Positions 9,967 through 19,325 of a stretch of DNA of 64,000 nucleotides are shown piece after piece (the first letter of the stretch is position 1; every line of letters begins with the position of its first letter). The DNA comes from Tritrichomonas musculus. Its lineage: Eukaryota; Parabasalia; Tritrichomonadida; Tritrichomonadidae. The position numbers and the translations under genes are program-made. The DNA is taken from positions 6,820,001 to 6,884,000 of the forward strand of contig JAPFFF010000001.1 in assembly GCA_039105265.1 (NCBI GenBank), written 5' to 3'. The notes beneath the pieces were generated by a model. The model was not told the DNA's origin. It ran no database searches and saw nothing but the letters and a program-made list of their open reading frames with translations.

Positions 9967-10212
9967 TTACAAAGTCATTTGTTCAGCTGATTTGATTCTT
10001 TCACCGATTTGCTTTAATTGTATTTCAATTGATTTGATATCATTAAATAGTTGTTTATAAATTGACAATATATGAATCATTTTATCAAACTTCTCGCTTA
10101 ATGCATCATCTTCAGAGTTCATACATTTTTCAAATATTTTGTCTTTGACCTTTCTAAACTGAGCATAAAGAGCTGATAAATCATTATTCAGTCCGTTAAG
10201 AGTACTATTCAT
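9967..10212 (-). CDS. Small coiled-coil protein, 81 aa (Polinton)
   Basis: An 81-residue, highly helical protein rich in Lys, Glu, Leu and Ile, with heptad-like spacing (for example FRKVKDKIFEKCMNS) and no Trp. It is probably a short coiled coil that oligomerises. No family is recognised. It belongs to the minus-strand cluster that ends before the polymerase gene. Confidence 0.65.
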   Translation of the reverse strand: MNSTLNGLNNDLSALYAQFRKVKDKIFEKCMNSEDDALSEKFDKMIHILSIYKQLFNDIKSIEIQLKQIGERIKSAEQMTL

Positions 10213-10249
10213 TTAAATCAAAAATAAATAAATTAATTAAATGATATTT

Positions 10250-10600
10250 TTATTCTTTGTTGTTCTTAAATGCCAATAATCTGTTAATCATATATGATGA
10301 TACATTTAACTTCAATTTGTCTTTCAATAAGTTTTGTGTATACGAACACCTTTTGTGTGCTGGCAACTTATTAATATCATTCATTACTTTATCATCCAAA
10401 AATTGTATAACTTTTTCACGTTCATCCTTGTTCAAGAACTTTGATGAATTGAATATTGAACGCGTTCTTTTATGGTTTGCTTCTGTATTTGCTTCTTCAT
10501 TTGTTTCTTCTTCTTCACTTACTTCTTGTTTTGATTCTAATATCAAAAGTAATTTATGTATTTCTTCAATGTGTTTTATTATTTCTCTTAATTCTGTCAT
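10250..10600 (-). CDS. Polinton hypothetical protein, 116 aa
   Basis: A 116-residue protein. It has an N-terminal helix (about 1-28), an acidic Glu/Asn/Thr linker (about 29-45), and a C-terminal basic helical part (about 50-116) that could be a small DNA-binding fold. No family is recognised. It is divergent from the polymerase gene (ATG at 10696), with a 95-bp AT-rich region between them that must hold both promoters. The leader contains TTTCATTGAA just before the ATG, an initiator-like TCA. The open frame on the other strand at 10257-10613 is its shadow. Confidence 0.65.
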   Translation of the reverse strand: MTELREIIKHIEEIHKLLLILESKQEVSEEEETNEEANTEANHKRTRSIFNSSKFLNKDEREKVIQFLDDKVMNDINKLPAHKRCSYTQNLLKDKLKLNVSSYMINRLLAFKNNKE

Positions 10601-10695
10601 TTCAATGAAATAAAAAAACTCTAATTATTTTTTTTATTTTTTGATTTAACATTTTTTCAAAATTCAAATAATTTGATTTTTTAATTATATCATAA
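10601..10695. promoter_or_regulatory. Divergent promoter region, 116-aa gene / polymerase
   Basis: A 95-bp T-rich spacer between two divergent start codons. The polymerase side ends ATCATAAATG. The same ATCATAAATG precedes the major capsid gene at 26095 on the minus strand. TCATAA fits the trichomonad initiator consensus TCA-pyrimidine-W. The role is inferred from position and similarity only. Confidence 0.35.
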
Positions 10696-13600
10696 ATGAG
10701 TTCTCGTTATTACTATAGAAAAGATACCAAATCATTTGTTATTGAACAAATCAGGTATATCAATAATGAACTTCAATTAAAACCTCGCTTATCAACATCT
10801 AAACCTAGTGATTATGATGTTAAACACTTCAAGTCAATCTTAGAAAATTATCTAACTTCATTTGGTTTTAGAGAACATGAAGGTAATAGAATAGATGACA
10901 TATCAATATTAGATTTCGTCAATAGAATGAAGAAAGAAGCAGAAGAACAAGCAGAAGAAGAGGAAGAAGAGGAGGAAGAAGAAGAAGAACAAGATGATGA
11001 ACAAAAACAAATCGAGGACAATATTAAAATAGCTCATGATGCACTCAACAAAGCCCTTCAATTAATTAAATCTGAAAATATATTATTGAGACCATTACCA
11101 CCAAAGACAAACAAACAGCCACAACGATATGAAGACATTCGATTTAACAATGAAAATGCTGAATTAATTGAATATCTCAAAAAGTTTGGCTATAAAGGTG
11201 TTCATTCAAAACATGATACATATTTCATAATCAATGAACCTGAGAACTTTGATGAAGCAGTTGAAGCATGCAGTCATTTTATTGACCAGTTCCCAAACGA
11301 TAGTGAAAAGGTTGAACGATTAGATGAAGACAGCAAAGAACCAATAAAAATATATTACAAAAACGGTGTATCATCAATTGAAGACATCAATGAATATTTG
11401 ACTGAAACAGTATTTAAACAAGAAGTGAAACCGTTCAAAATATATTTTCAATTGACAGGCATATTTGAGATACCACCAAAGAATGAAAACGAAAGGTACA
11501 CGTATGAAGCAAGTGATATTAATTGGAAAAACTATAAATCATCAATTCCAATAATTGTCAGAGAGAGTAAAGATATTGATAAAATTAAACTGTATGTTGA
11601 ATCAAAAATTCATGAATATGAAACCACGGCTTCAAACATCAAATTATGTATCGTTTGGTCTGTTTCGTTTACAATCTCTCGTGTAGTTAAGATAACAGGA
11701 AAGATTGATGAAGTTTCAGAATTGTTTGGCAAAAATAAATATATCATTATTGATAACGTTGATGATTGTTTGTGTTGGTATCGTTTCCTTGCTTGTTGTT
11801 TGTTTCCTGAACTAACAAATCAAAACAAAGATGAAAAGAAAACAAAATATAATACAGCTAACAGAACCAAAGCAGCAAAGAAAATATTATGTGATGAACA
11901 CGGAATAACTTATTCAACTAAACCTACAAAAGAAGCAAATCAATTAATCAACTCGTTCAAAGGTATCACGATTGAAGAAATGAAAGAATCAGCGAAGAAG
12001 CATAACATCAATGTCAACATCTATGAATATGACAAAGAGAAACATATTTATGATATTCAAGACCAATGGCATAACACAGACGAATCAAACAAAACGTTTT
12101 CAGCTCTCTTGTATTCAAAGGAGAAGATACTTCACATCATGTACATCATCAATGCTGAAGCATTAACAAATATTCATATTTGTCCTCATTGTGGTTCATA
12201 CATTCACAAAGGAAATCACAATATTGACAGATTCAACAGACATGTAGATAAATGTGATGGTAAATTCAAAAAGGATTTCATTCCTTCACGAGAAGCTTTA
12301 CCATATTGTCCACACATTTTAAACAATCCTGTTTATTTGTATTGTCTTTCATATGAACTTGAATGGAAGCCAACAATTCATTATATCACTTATGATTTTG
12401 AAACAATGGAGCAAAAGATTGAAAAGAAAGTCAGTGATAAATCAGTTATCAATTCTCGATTGATTCCTTTGAGTGTTTCATCATGTGTGAAGCTTGATAA
12501 AGGATTGATAACAAAGAACTTTGATATAAGAACAAATGAATTCATTGCCAAATGGATTGACTGGTTATTTGTTGTTGGCTGTGATGTGTATGTTGATAAG
12601 TTGAATCATTTGAAGAGCTTTATTAAAGATAAATCGGAAGAAGAACTCAATAAAATAGATACATCATTGAAAACAATAACAGTGTTCGGTTTTAACTCAT
12701 CACGATTTGATTCAAACTTATTTAAAGAGCAATTGATTAAAAATCATTGGTCTATCGATAGCGGAATGATTGGAACTGCTACATCATTGAAACAATTCAT
12801 ATTGAAATCATCAAAGTATCCCATTCGATTACGATTCATTGACGCACAAGCATTTGTTGCTGGAGGAACACTCAAACAGTTTGGAATCGATTTTGGTGGT
12901 ATATCTAACAGTTCGAAAGGTGTCTTTCCTTATGAAGCAATCAACAGTGATAATTATAATGAAGTGTTATCAAAGAGTGAACCATTCAAATATGAAGACT
13001 TCTACAGTTATCTCAATCAAAAGAATCCATTAACAAAAGCTGATTATGAAGAGTATTTGATTGATTCAAAGAGGTTTGCAACACGTTGGGATTATTTGTT
13101 ATCATACAATGATAATGATGTTGAAATGATGATTAAACCGATTGATAATCTTATTCAAATGAATGCTGAATATAAAGTTGATTTAATTAGCAATCTTTCA
13201 TTGTCAAAGAACGCATCATGTATCAAATATGCTCTTGCTTATAAAGATTTCAACCCTAAGAACGACTATGAAATCATAAACAAATCAAATACATTTAAAC
13301 CAACAATGAAATGGTGGTCAAATAAATGTGATAACTATCGAAAACAAGACATGAAACATAACCAATCCAATCAAAATCAACGCGATATATCAAAATGTGT
13401 TGGTGAAAAGGATTTTGATGCTTTCATGAAATTGTATGAATCAAATGAAACAGGTAAATGTCATTTATGTGGTGAACACTTCACTCATACCAACAAACCA
13501 ACTCTTGACCGAATAGATAACAACAAAGGACATCAGATTGATAACTGTTTGTTGGCTTGTGCTGAATGTAATCGTTTGAGACAAAGAGATGATGACAAGA

Positions 13601-15234
13601 TAACAAGAACCAAAATACAATTGAAGAAATTCTGCAAGCTCCATCATTTGCCAACACTCATAACTGATGAAAAAGAATACTACAACTTGAGAGAGAATAT
13701 AACGGGAGGATTATCAAATGTACTTCATCGAGTGAACATCAGAGGTCAAACATTAATCAATAAACTCAAATATGATGTCGTTAATGACAGAATCATTAGC
13801 TATGACACTTCAAACATAGTTTCACACGTTGCTGGAATTGATTTCAATTCATTGTATCCCTCATCATTCAGTTCAGTAAAACATTCATTCAATCCTTATC
13901 ACGGAGGAATCATGTACATGCCTGGTTCATTTATAAAACGATTTGATGTTTATGATGAACAAGGAAACAAGAATGAAAAGGTTCTTAATACTGCAATGAA
14001 TATCATTCAATCAAAGAAGCGATTTGATGCAAACCCTGAGTTTATATTCAAAGCTGAAGTCAAATTGAGATGTCCAAAGAATAAAATCAACGATTTGATT
14101 AATTTCCCTCCTGTGTTTAGAAATATCAATATAATGAATGATGAGCAAACGATTGGAAGCTATATGTACAAATATATGAAAGACAATAAACTGAATTCAG
14201 CCGATAAAGAAACAAGAAAGCTGACAATGTTGCTTGATACATGCGGAACATTTATGACGTTCTCGAATTACCTTTTATGGTTTTTAATCGACCACGGACT
14301 TATTGTTGATGACATTAAGAGCTTAAGTTTATATGAAGCTCATGACGGATTCAATCAATTTGTTTGTGAGTTTATGAAGAAGCGTCAAGATATATTGTCA
14401 GGAAAGGCACACGGAAATGAAAAGTTTTACAAGATTAGCATGAACGGATCTTACGGATATGACGGTATGAATTCAGAGAACTTCAACAAAGTCAGAATTG
14501 TTGATAAAAATAAAGCCTTTCAATTGATTGCATCCGATACTTATCGTAATGGATGTAAATTGTCAAATGATTGTTATTTGATACAATCACAACCTCATTC
14601 ATTCAAATGTAATACATGTCTTCAGGAATCATTTTGGACATTAGACAATGCGAAATACTGGTATTTGACTTTCCTTTATGACTTTCTATACAAATGCATT
14701 GACATGAATAAGGTTCATTTCAACTCGGTTGATACAGATAGCCTTTACATGTCTATAGCTGGTGATATGAATAAACCGATTGACCAGTTGTTTGATTACG
14801 TCATCAAAGACAAAACATTTTATGACAAACACATTTATAGCTTCATGCCAAACCCTGCAATCAATGATGTATATGATGAGAAAAAGATTCTCGGATGCTG
14901 TGTAGAAAAGTTCGGAGCAAATCAAGTTGCTTTATGTGCCAAGTGTTATACGATTTGGTCAGATGACAAAACAATTTCATTAAAGCTCAAAGGTGTTTCA
15001 TTGAAGAAGAACAACATCAAATCAAGTGATTACAAAAATGTCATTGAAAAGCAATCAGTAATGAAAGGAAAGAATATAAACCTTCAATTAAATTCACAAC
15101 TGATGAGTAAAATAACTGTAATCAAAAATGCATTAACAGCAGCACATTCAAAAATGTTAGTATTATCAAATCATTGTTGTTGTCCTTATGTCAATGGTTT
15201 CACTGCAAAGGATTATTTCATTGAGAATCATTAA
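10696..15234 (+). CDS. POLB: Protein-primed DNA polymerase B with N-terminal OTU-like region and internal HNH-like insert (Polinton)
   Basis: A 1,512-residue protein and the replicase of the element. It has a Glu-rich stretch at about 75-95 and an OTU-protease-like region starting near residue 353 (DNVDDC, then a hydrophobic helix). A Cys/His zinc-finger-like cluster starts at 496 (CPHCGSYI). Exonuclease motifs are YDFETM at about 566, FNSSRFDSNLF (ExoII), and YNDNDVEMM at about 804. Polymerase motifs are DFNSLYPS at 1049-1056 (A), KISMNGSYGYDG from 1246 (B) and VDTDS at 1345-1349 (C), then KLKGVS. Between ExoIII and motif A, residues about 922-960 carry an HNH/zinc module (CHLCGEHF, LDRIDN, CAECN). 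Protein-primed B polymerases copy linear DNA from a terminal protein. The 130-bp gap after the stop holds two palindromes. Confidence 0.95.
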   Translation: MSSRYYYRKDTKSFVIEQIRYINNELQLKPRLSTSKPSDYDVKHFKSILENYLTSFGFREHEGNRIDDISILDFVNRMKKEAEEQAEEEEEEEEEEEEQDDEQKQIEDNIKIAHDALNKALQLIKSENILLRPLPPKTNKQPQRYEDIRFNNENAELIEYLKKFGYKGVHSKHDTYFIINEPENFDEAVEACSHFIDQFPNDSEKVERLDEDSKEPIKIYYKNGVSSIEDINEYLTETVFKQEVKPFKIYFQLTGIFEIPPKNENERYTYEASDINWKNYKSSIPIIVRESKDIDKIKLYVESKIHEYETTASNIKLCIVWSVSFTISRVVKITGKIDEVSELFGKNKYIIIDNVDDCLCWYRFLACCLFPELTNQNKDEKKTKYNTANRTKAAKKILCDEHGITYSTKPTKEANQLINSFKGITIEEMKESAKKHNINVNIYEYDKEKHIYDIQDQWHNTDESNKTFSALLYSKEKILHIMYIINAEALTNIHICPHCGSYIHKGNHNIDRFNRHVDKCDGKFKKDFIPSREALPYCPHILNNPVYLYCLSYELEWKPTIHYITYDFETMEQKIEKKVSDKSVINSRLIPLSVSSCVKLDKGLITKNFDIRTNEFIAKWIDWLFVVGCDVYVDKLNHLKSFIKDKSEEELNKIDTSLKTITVFGFNSSRFDSNLFKEQLIKNHWSIDSGMIGTATSLKQFILKSSKYPIRLRFIDAQAFVAGGTLKQFGIDFGGISNSSKGVFPYEAINSDNYNEVLSKSEPFKYEDFYSYLNQKNPLTKADYEEYLIDSKRFATRWDYLLSYNDNDVEMMIKPIDNLIQMNAEYKVDLISNLSLSKNASCIKYALAYKDFNPKNDYEIINKSNTFKPTMKWWSNKCDNYRKQDMKHNQSNQNQRDISKCVGEKDFDAFMKLYESNETGKCHLCGEHFTHTNKPTLDRIDNNKGHQIDNCLLACAECNRLRQRDDDKITRTKIQLKKFCKLHHLPTLITDEKEYYNLRENITGGLSNVLHRVNIRGQTLINKLKYDVVNDRIISYDTSNIVSHVAGIDFNSLYPSSFSSVKHSFNPYHGGIMYMPGSFIKRFDVYDEQGNKNEKVLNTAMNIIQSKKRFDANPEFIFKAEVKLRCPKNKINDLINFPPVFRNINIMNDEQTIGSYMYKYMKDNKLNSADKETRKLTMLLDTCGTFMTFSNYLLWFLIDHGLIVDDIKSLSLYEAHDGFNQFVCEFMKKRQDILSGKAHGNEKFYKISMNGSYGYDGMNSENFNKVRIVDKNKAFQLIASDTYRNGCKLSNDCYLIQSQPHSFKCNTCLQESFWTLDNAKYWYLTFLYDFLYKCIDMNKVHFNSVDTDSLYMSIAGDMNKPIDQLFDYVIKDKTFYDKHIYSFMPNPAINDVYDEKKILGCCVEKFGANQVALCAKCYTIWSDDKTISLKLKGVSLKKNNIKSSDYKNVIEKQSVMKGKNINLQLNSQLMSKITVIKNALTAAHSKMLVLSNHCCCPYVNGFTAKDYFIENH

Positions 15235-15244
15235 ATGCAGGTAT

Positions 15245-15288
15245 GGCAGAAAATTGCCTCTTGAAAATGCTACCCTCGGAATTCCGAG
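15245..15288. terminator. Two palindromes after the polymerase stop
   Basis: GGCA-gaaaat-TGCC at 15245-15258 and the perfect palindrome CTCGGAATTCCGAG at 15275-15288. They lie just after the polymerase stop, in a GC-rich block inside a T-rich gap. They can form a short stem-loop and a cruciform. They may be a transcript end or processing signal, or a protein-binding site. Terminator is my best label, with low confidence. Confidence 0.35.
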
Positions 15289-15346
15289 CCTAGAAAAATC
15301 ATTAATGAAAATCATTTATTTTTGATTTGATTTATTTTTAAATCAA

Positions 15347-15362
15347 TTTTTTATCAGCAATT
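15347..15362 (+). promoter_or_regulatory. Shared leader motif upstream of the KilA-N gene
   Basis: TTTTTTATCAGCAATT, identical to the motif in both terminal repeats, ends 6 bp before the KilA-N ATG. Three copies, each just before a start codon, argue for a common promoter or leader element. The similarity to the trichomonad TCA initiator is loose. Confidence 0.4.
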
Positions 15363-15368
15363 CAAACA

Positions 15369-16133
15369 ATGAGCAGCAACACAACAAACACAGCCACAAA
15401 CACAAACGCCACAACTCAACCAATCAATAATGATTATGAATATATTCAATACAATCAACGTTTGAGAATCATTCATTCAAAACAAGATGATATGTATCAA
15501 ATGCAATCAATCATAACAGCTTGTCAATCAAATAAATTATGTAAAGACTGGTTCAGAAACCAATCTACAATTGATATTATTGATGAATTATCGACTGGGG
15601 AAAATCTCCCACTCGAAAAATTATATGAAAAACGAGATGATTTACCAAATGGAATAAGAGGCTTTTATGTTCATCGATTGCTTGTCAATCATGTTGCTAT
15701 GTGGGCTTCACCTCGTTATTCAATATATATCATGAAGCTTCTTGATTCACATTTTGAACATGAACGACAACAATTGGTTGAAGAATTGCATCAAAAGAAA
15801 CCACGGCTCGTACCATCTAACAAAGAACACAATTATAAATATTTGATTTGGAAAGAAACTAATGATGCTGAAAACACAATTCTTCATCTTGTGAGAAGAA
15901 ACAAACGAACATTCAGAGCTGTATCAACTCATAACAATGAGAATGAAAGATTTATATTCAAAGATAATTTGCCGATAGCGATGAGTCCGAACGAAGACAT
16001 TAAAGAACTTGTCAAGAACAACTTCCCTCGTAATGATTATACCATCAATGGTTGCAATATTATAATAAAGAATGAACGGCTTGAACAATTACACACACTC
16101 ATTGATGAATACTTCAATCAATTTCAATCATAA
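15369..16133 (+). CDS. KilA-N domain protein (Polinton)
   Basis: A 254-residue protein. Residues 1-20 are Thr/Asn-rich. About 45-130 form a KilA-N domain, with the telling blocks GFYVHRLLVNHVAMWASPRY and a following helix LLDSHF. The remaining 120 residues are helical and basic and resemble the C-terminal parts of other large-virus KilA-N proteins. KilA-N is a DNA-binding module common in phages and large DNA viruses of eukaryotes. It probably acts as a regulator of the element or its host. Its leader carries the motif found in both terminal repeats, which hints at shared regulation with the TIR gene. Confidence 0.85.
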   Translation: MSSNTTNTATNTNATTQPINNDYEYIQYNQRLRIIHSKQDDMYQMQSIITACQSNKLCKDWFRNQSTIDIIDELSTGENLPLEKLYEKRDDLPNGIRGFYVHRLLVNHVAMWASPRYSIYIMKLLDSHFEHERQQLVEELHQKKPRLVPSNKEHNYKYLIWKETNDAENTILHLVRRNKRTFRAVSTHNNENERFIFKDNLPIAMSPNEDIKELVKNNFPRNDYTINGCNIIIKNERLEQLHTLIDEYFNQFQS

Positions 16134-16168
16134 ATGAACAAAAATAAAATGAAAATCAATCAATTGAT

Positions 16169-19100
16169 TTACTCTTTGAATACAGCTAATGTTCTTTCAT
16201 CAATGATACTTGTAATGATTCCAACAGTCATACGTTTTATTTTTGATGTTATTGCTGTCTCTCCTGAAAGAACTTTCAGCTTATTGTCTTCATTATCTAT
16301 AAACACTTCATCACCGATTGAATAACATGATGAATCATTAACTTTCACAAGATAATCACCATGACTTGCGAATGTGATACATTTATTTTGTTCATCAATT
16401 CTCACACATATACCGACATATTCTTTCCATGTTCCTGATGTCTTGACACTACAAATACAATCAGTTGTATCATCAGCTGTTGATGGTTTCCATTCATCAC
16501 CAACATGTTTGTAAACCTTACCTGTCATATACACAGGAGAACCAACAACGAAATCACTAACAGAGTTCATTGATGATTCAATCGGTGAGTAATGAGTGAT
16601 TGTATTTGAACCGTTTGATGTAATTTTACCATTAACATGTAAATTAGAACCAATTATTGTACTTCTTCCTGTTGTAGAAACTTCATAAGAAAATATATTT
16701 GAATTATCAAATAATATTCTATAATAAGCTGAATTACCTTGATTATAATATTGTATTTTTGCACATTTTGCTGAATTAAGACCAATAACTATATTTGATT
16801 CACATAAATTTGGATTTTCTTGATAAACAAGTAATCCATTAGGTTCTTTACTTCCTATTTCTAATTTACTATAAAATAATACAATATTATTATAAAAAGT
16901 TGTATTTGTTGTATTCCAGTTTATAAGATTTTCATTACCAACAACTCCTAAAGCTCCTGAATTATCGAAAAAGCTTAATGTTGCAGCTTCATTTTCAGTT
17001 GAACTTCTACCAAATATTAATGAATTTGTAAATGTTGAATCTGTAGTATTCGCATTTAATATTGACAATGTACCTGTAATAGTTGAATCACCTTCTTTTA
17101 AAACACATCGTTCATCACAAGAATCCAAAGATACCTGAAGAGCTTCATTAGCCATAATATTTGTTAAAAACATTGATGCTTTAGCTGATAATGGTTTATC
17201 ATCATTATCCATCATTTTCTGTATGACTTCTTCTGGTAATTGTTCCTTTGGGTTCAATTGCAACTCACTATTTTTGAGAATATATTCATTTAAATCTTTA
17301 TGAAGTAATAGTTTATCTTCAGGAATAACTTTAAATGCAGAGTCAATGATTACAGAACCAATAGCAGGAATTCCTGAATGCACACCGTAAAGAATTCCAT
17401 TGATATCATCCCAAGCAATCACGACATCTGGTTCTCTACTGAGATACATTATGTGCCAATTATAATTACCTGGATAATCAACGGAATCAATGCTCTTATT
17501 GATTTCATCGGTTTTGAATATGATATCAATATCTTGAATTACTTCAGGTAAATTAGCTTGTGAAAGCATCTTACCAACCAATTTACTACCTTCACAGAAT
17601 TCAATATGAGCGGTTTGTTTAGCTTCTATATCACCAGAATCAATGATTTCATCTTTATATTCAACTGTTAATGGAATATATTTTGCAGAATATGTCAAAT
17701 CGTTTTTCTTTCGATATTCACCAAGATTATTATCACATTCACTTTTCAATGCATATTTACCTTCAGCAACTGTTTTCGTTTCATACTTATCTAATTCATA
17801 AGCCAATTCATCCTCATCAACAAACTTCTCATCAGCTTGTGCACTAGTATAATACGGTGTCAAGTCAACAGGTTCAGGAATTTCACTCTTCAATGCTATT
17901 TCATCCGTTCCGTCTTCATACAAAATTGATATAATATAAACCATCGGTCCTTCACAATATGTTGTTGAATTTTCTAATAGTAATGTACCATCATACTTCC
18001 AAAACAAACTGTATTCAGTACCTTCAACATTAATGAAGTTATCACACCAATATCCTAGTGAACTAAAATTTCCTGTTGTGAATACATAATCATATTCAAT
18101 ATCATTATATCTAAATTTGATGAAACATTTTTCATAAACATGATGACAAATACCGTTTTCTTCTATACTTCTATCAATTTCAAGTTGAGTTAACTTTGTT
18201 ATACTTAAATCATTCATTTTACGATACTCGCTTAAGTTTGTAAGCTTTGCATATTCATCAATATTAATCAAATCTATTACTTTAGTTACTGCCATAGATG
18301 ATAATATATATGATGCTCGTGCTGATAGCGGTTTATCATCATTCATCAATTTCTGTTGAACTTCTTCTGTTGGTTCTTCATTCGGATTCAATTGTAGTTC
18401 ATTATTTTTGAGTACTTCTGGTATATCACTCTTCAATGCTAATCTTTCTTCTGTTTCTGCTAATGTTATTGTTATTGGAAGGTATTGATATCTATCATAA
18501 ATTGCTCCACTAACTTCATCCCACACTAATTCAAAATACTCCCCTTCACTATCAAATCCTTCAGCTTCATGTTGTTTAACGTTATATTCATCATCAGCAT
18601 ATAATTCATTTGTCTTGAATCTGATATCAAAATGGAATATATTACTACTATTGTCTAATTTATAACCAACCAAATGTGTTCCTTCTTTGAACGGTAAAAC
18701 GTGAGATGTATCCATTCCGTTTTCTTCATATTCTTCTGGTACTGGACCTATATTAGGAAACATATATGTCTTAGTTTCAATTGTGTATTCAGTTGATACA
18801 TTCAAATTATCTCTCGTGATGTAATTCTTCAAATCATCTTTTGGAACATATCGTTCGGCACAAACATCCAAAGCTGATTGAAAACCTTCATTAGCCGCTA
18901 TACTTGTTAAACACATTGATGCTTTAGCTGATAATGGTTTATCATCTTCAGCCATCAATTTCTGAAACATTTCTTCAGGTAATAGTTCTTTTATGTTCAA
19001 TTGTAACTCACTATTTTTGAGTACTTCTGGTATATCCGTCTTCAATGCATAATTCGTTATATCAATTGGTTCGGGTATATCAGTTGATAAAGCATAATTG

Positions 19101-19303
19101 TTGATAACATAATCACGCAATCCGTTAACTGCTTCATTCAATTGTTCCTCAGTGATTCCATTTCCGTTTGAAATCCCTACGTTTCCGTTCGATGAATCAC
19201 CTTTGATAACATAATTATCGACATATCTTTTAATGTATTCGTTAATCAATCCGTCAATAGTATTTGTTTTTGTTATGTGTCCGCTCTGCTCAATCGTAAA
19301 CAT
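16169..19303 (-). CDS. Large modular fibre/tail-like protein (Polinton)
   Basis: A 1,044-residue acidic protein built of repeated modules. A segment with the core LKNSELQLN, a Glu-rich linker and DDKPLSAKAS recurs three times (about residues 87-157, 289-345 and one near nucleotides 17095-17290). Between them lie beta-rich blocks that share VGYKL/VGKML and FKTNEL/FKTDEI motifs. Short linkers LKSDIPE / LKTDIPE recur, as in phage tail fibres. The last 300 residues are Ser/Asn/Thr-rich beta repeats ending in a globular domain with WKEYVGICVR and GDYLVKV. The architecture suggests a trimeric spike or fibre for attachment, which is inference. It starts 22 bp from the divergent 764-residue gene. Confidence 0.65.
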   Translation of the reverse strand: MFTIEQSGHITKTNTIDGLINEYIKRYVDNYVIKGDSSNGNVGISNGNGITEEQLNEAVNGLRDYVINNYALSTDIPEPIDITNYALKTDIPEVLKNSELQLNIKELLPEEMFQKLMAEDDKPLSAKASMCLTSIAANEGFQSALDVCAERYVPKDDLKNYITRDNLNVSTEYTIETKTYMFPNIGPVPEEYEENGMDTSHVLPFKEGTHLVGYKLDNSSNIFHFDIRFKTNELYADDEYNVKQHEAEGFDSEGEYFELVWDEVSGAIYDRYQYLPITITLAETEERLALKSDIPEVLKNNELQLNPNEEPTEEVQQKLMNDDKPLSARASYILSSMAVTKVIDLINIDEYAKLTNLSEYRKMNDLSITKLTQLEIDRSIEENGICHHVYEKCFIKFRYNDIEYDYVFTTGNFSSLGYWCDNFINVEGTEYSLFWKYDGTLLLENSTTYCEGPMVYIISILYEDGTDEIALKSEIPEPVDLTPYYTSAQADEKFVDEDELAYELDKYETKTVAEGKYALKSECDNNLGEYRKKNDLTYSAKYIPLTVEYKDEIIDSGDIEAKQTAHIEFCEGSKLVGKMLSQANLPEVIQDIDIIFKTDEINKSIDSVDYPGNYNWHIMYLSREPDVVIAWDDINGILYGVHSGIPAIGSVIIDSAFKVIPEDKLLLHKDLNEYILKNSELQLNPKEQLPEEVIQKMMDNDDKPLSAKASMFLTNIMANEALQVSLDSCDERCVLKEGDSTITGTLSILNANTTDSTFTNSLIFGRSSTENEAATLSFFDNSGALGVVGNENLINWNTTNTTFYNNIVLFYSKLEIGSKEPNGLLVYQENPNLCESNIVIGLNSAKCAKIQYYNQGNSAYYRILFDNSNIFSYEVSTTGRSTIIGSNLHVNGKITSNGSNTITHYSPIESSMNSVSDFVVGSPVYMTGKVYKHVGDEWKPSTADDTTDCICSVKTSGTWKEYVGICVRIDEQNKCITFASHGDYLVKVNDSSCYSIGDEVFIDNEDNKLKVLSGETAITSKIKRMTVGIITSIIDERTLAVFKE

Positions 19304-19325
19304 TCAATTTATTAGAAACTAAACA

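Noticed and set aside
10257-10613. 118-residue frame opposite the 116-residue Polinton gene
   Set aside because: Composition (Phe, Ser, Leu, Cys-rich) is that of an antisense shadow of the real minus-strand gene.
16134-16325. 63-residue frame right after the KilA-N stop
   Set aside because: It lies almost entirely antisense to the end of the fibre-like gene and has no leader typical of the element.
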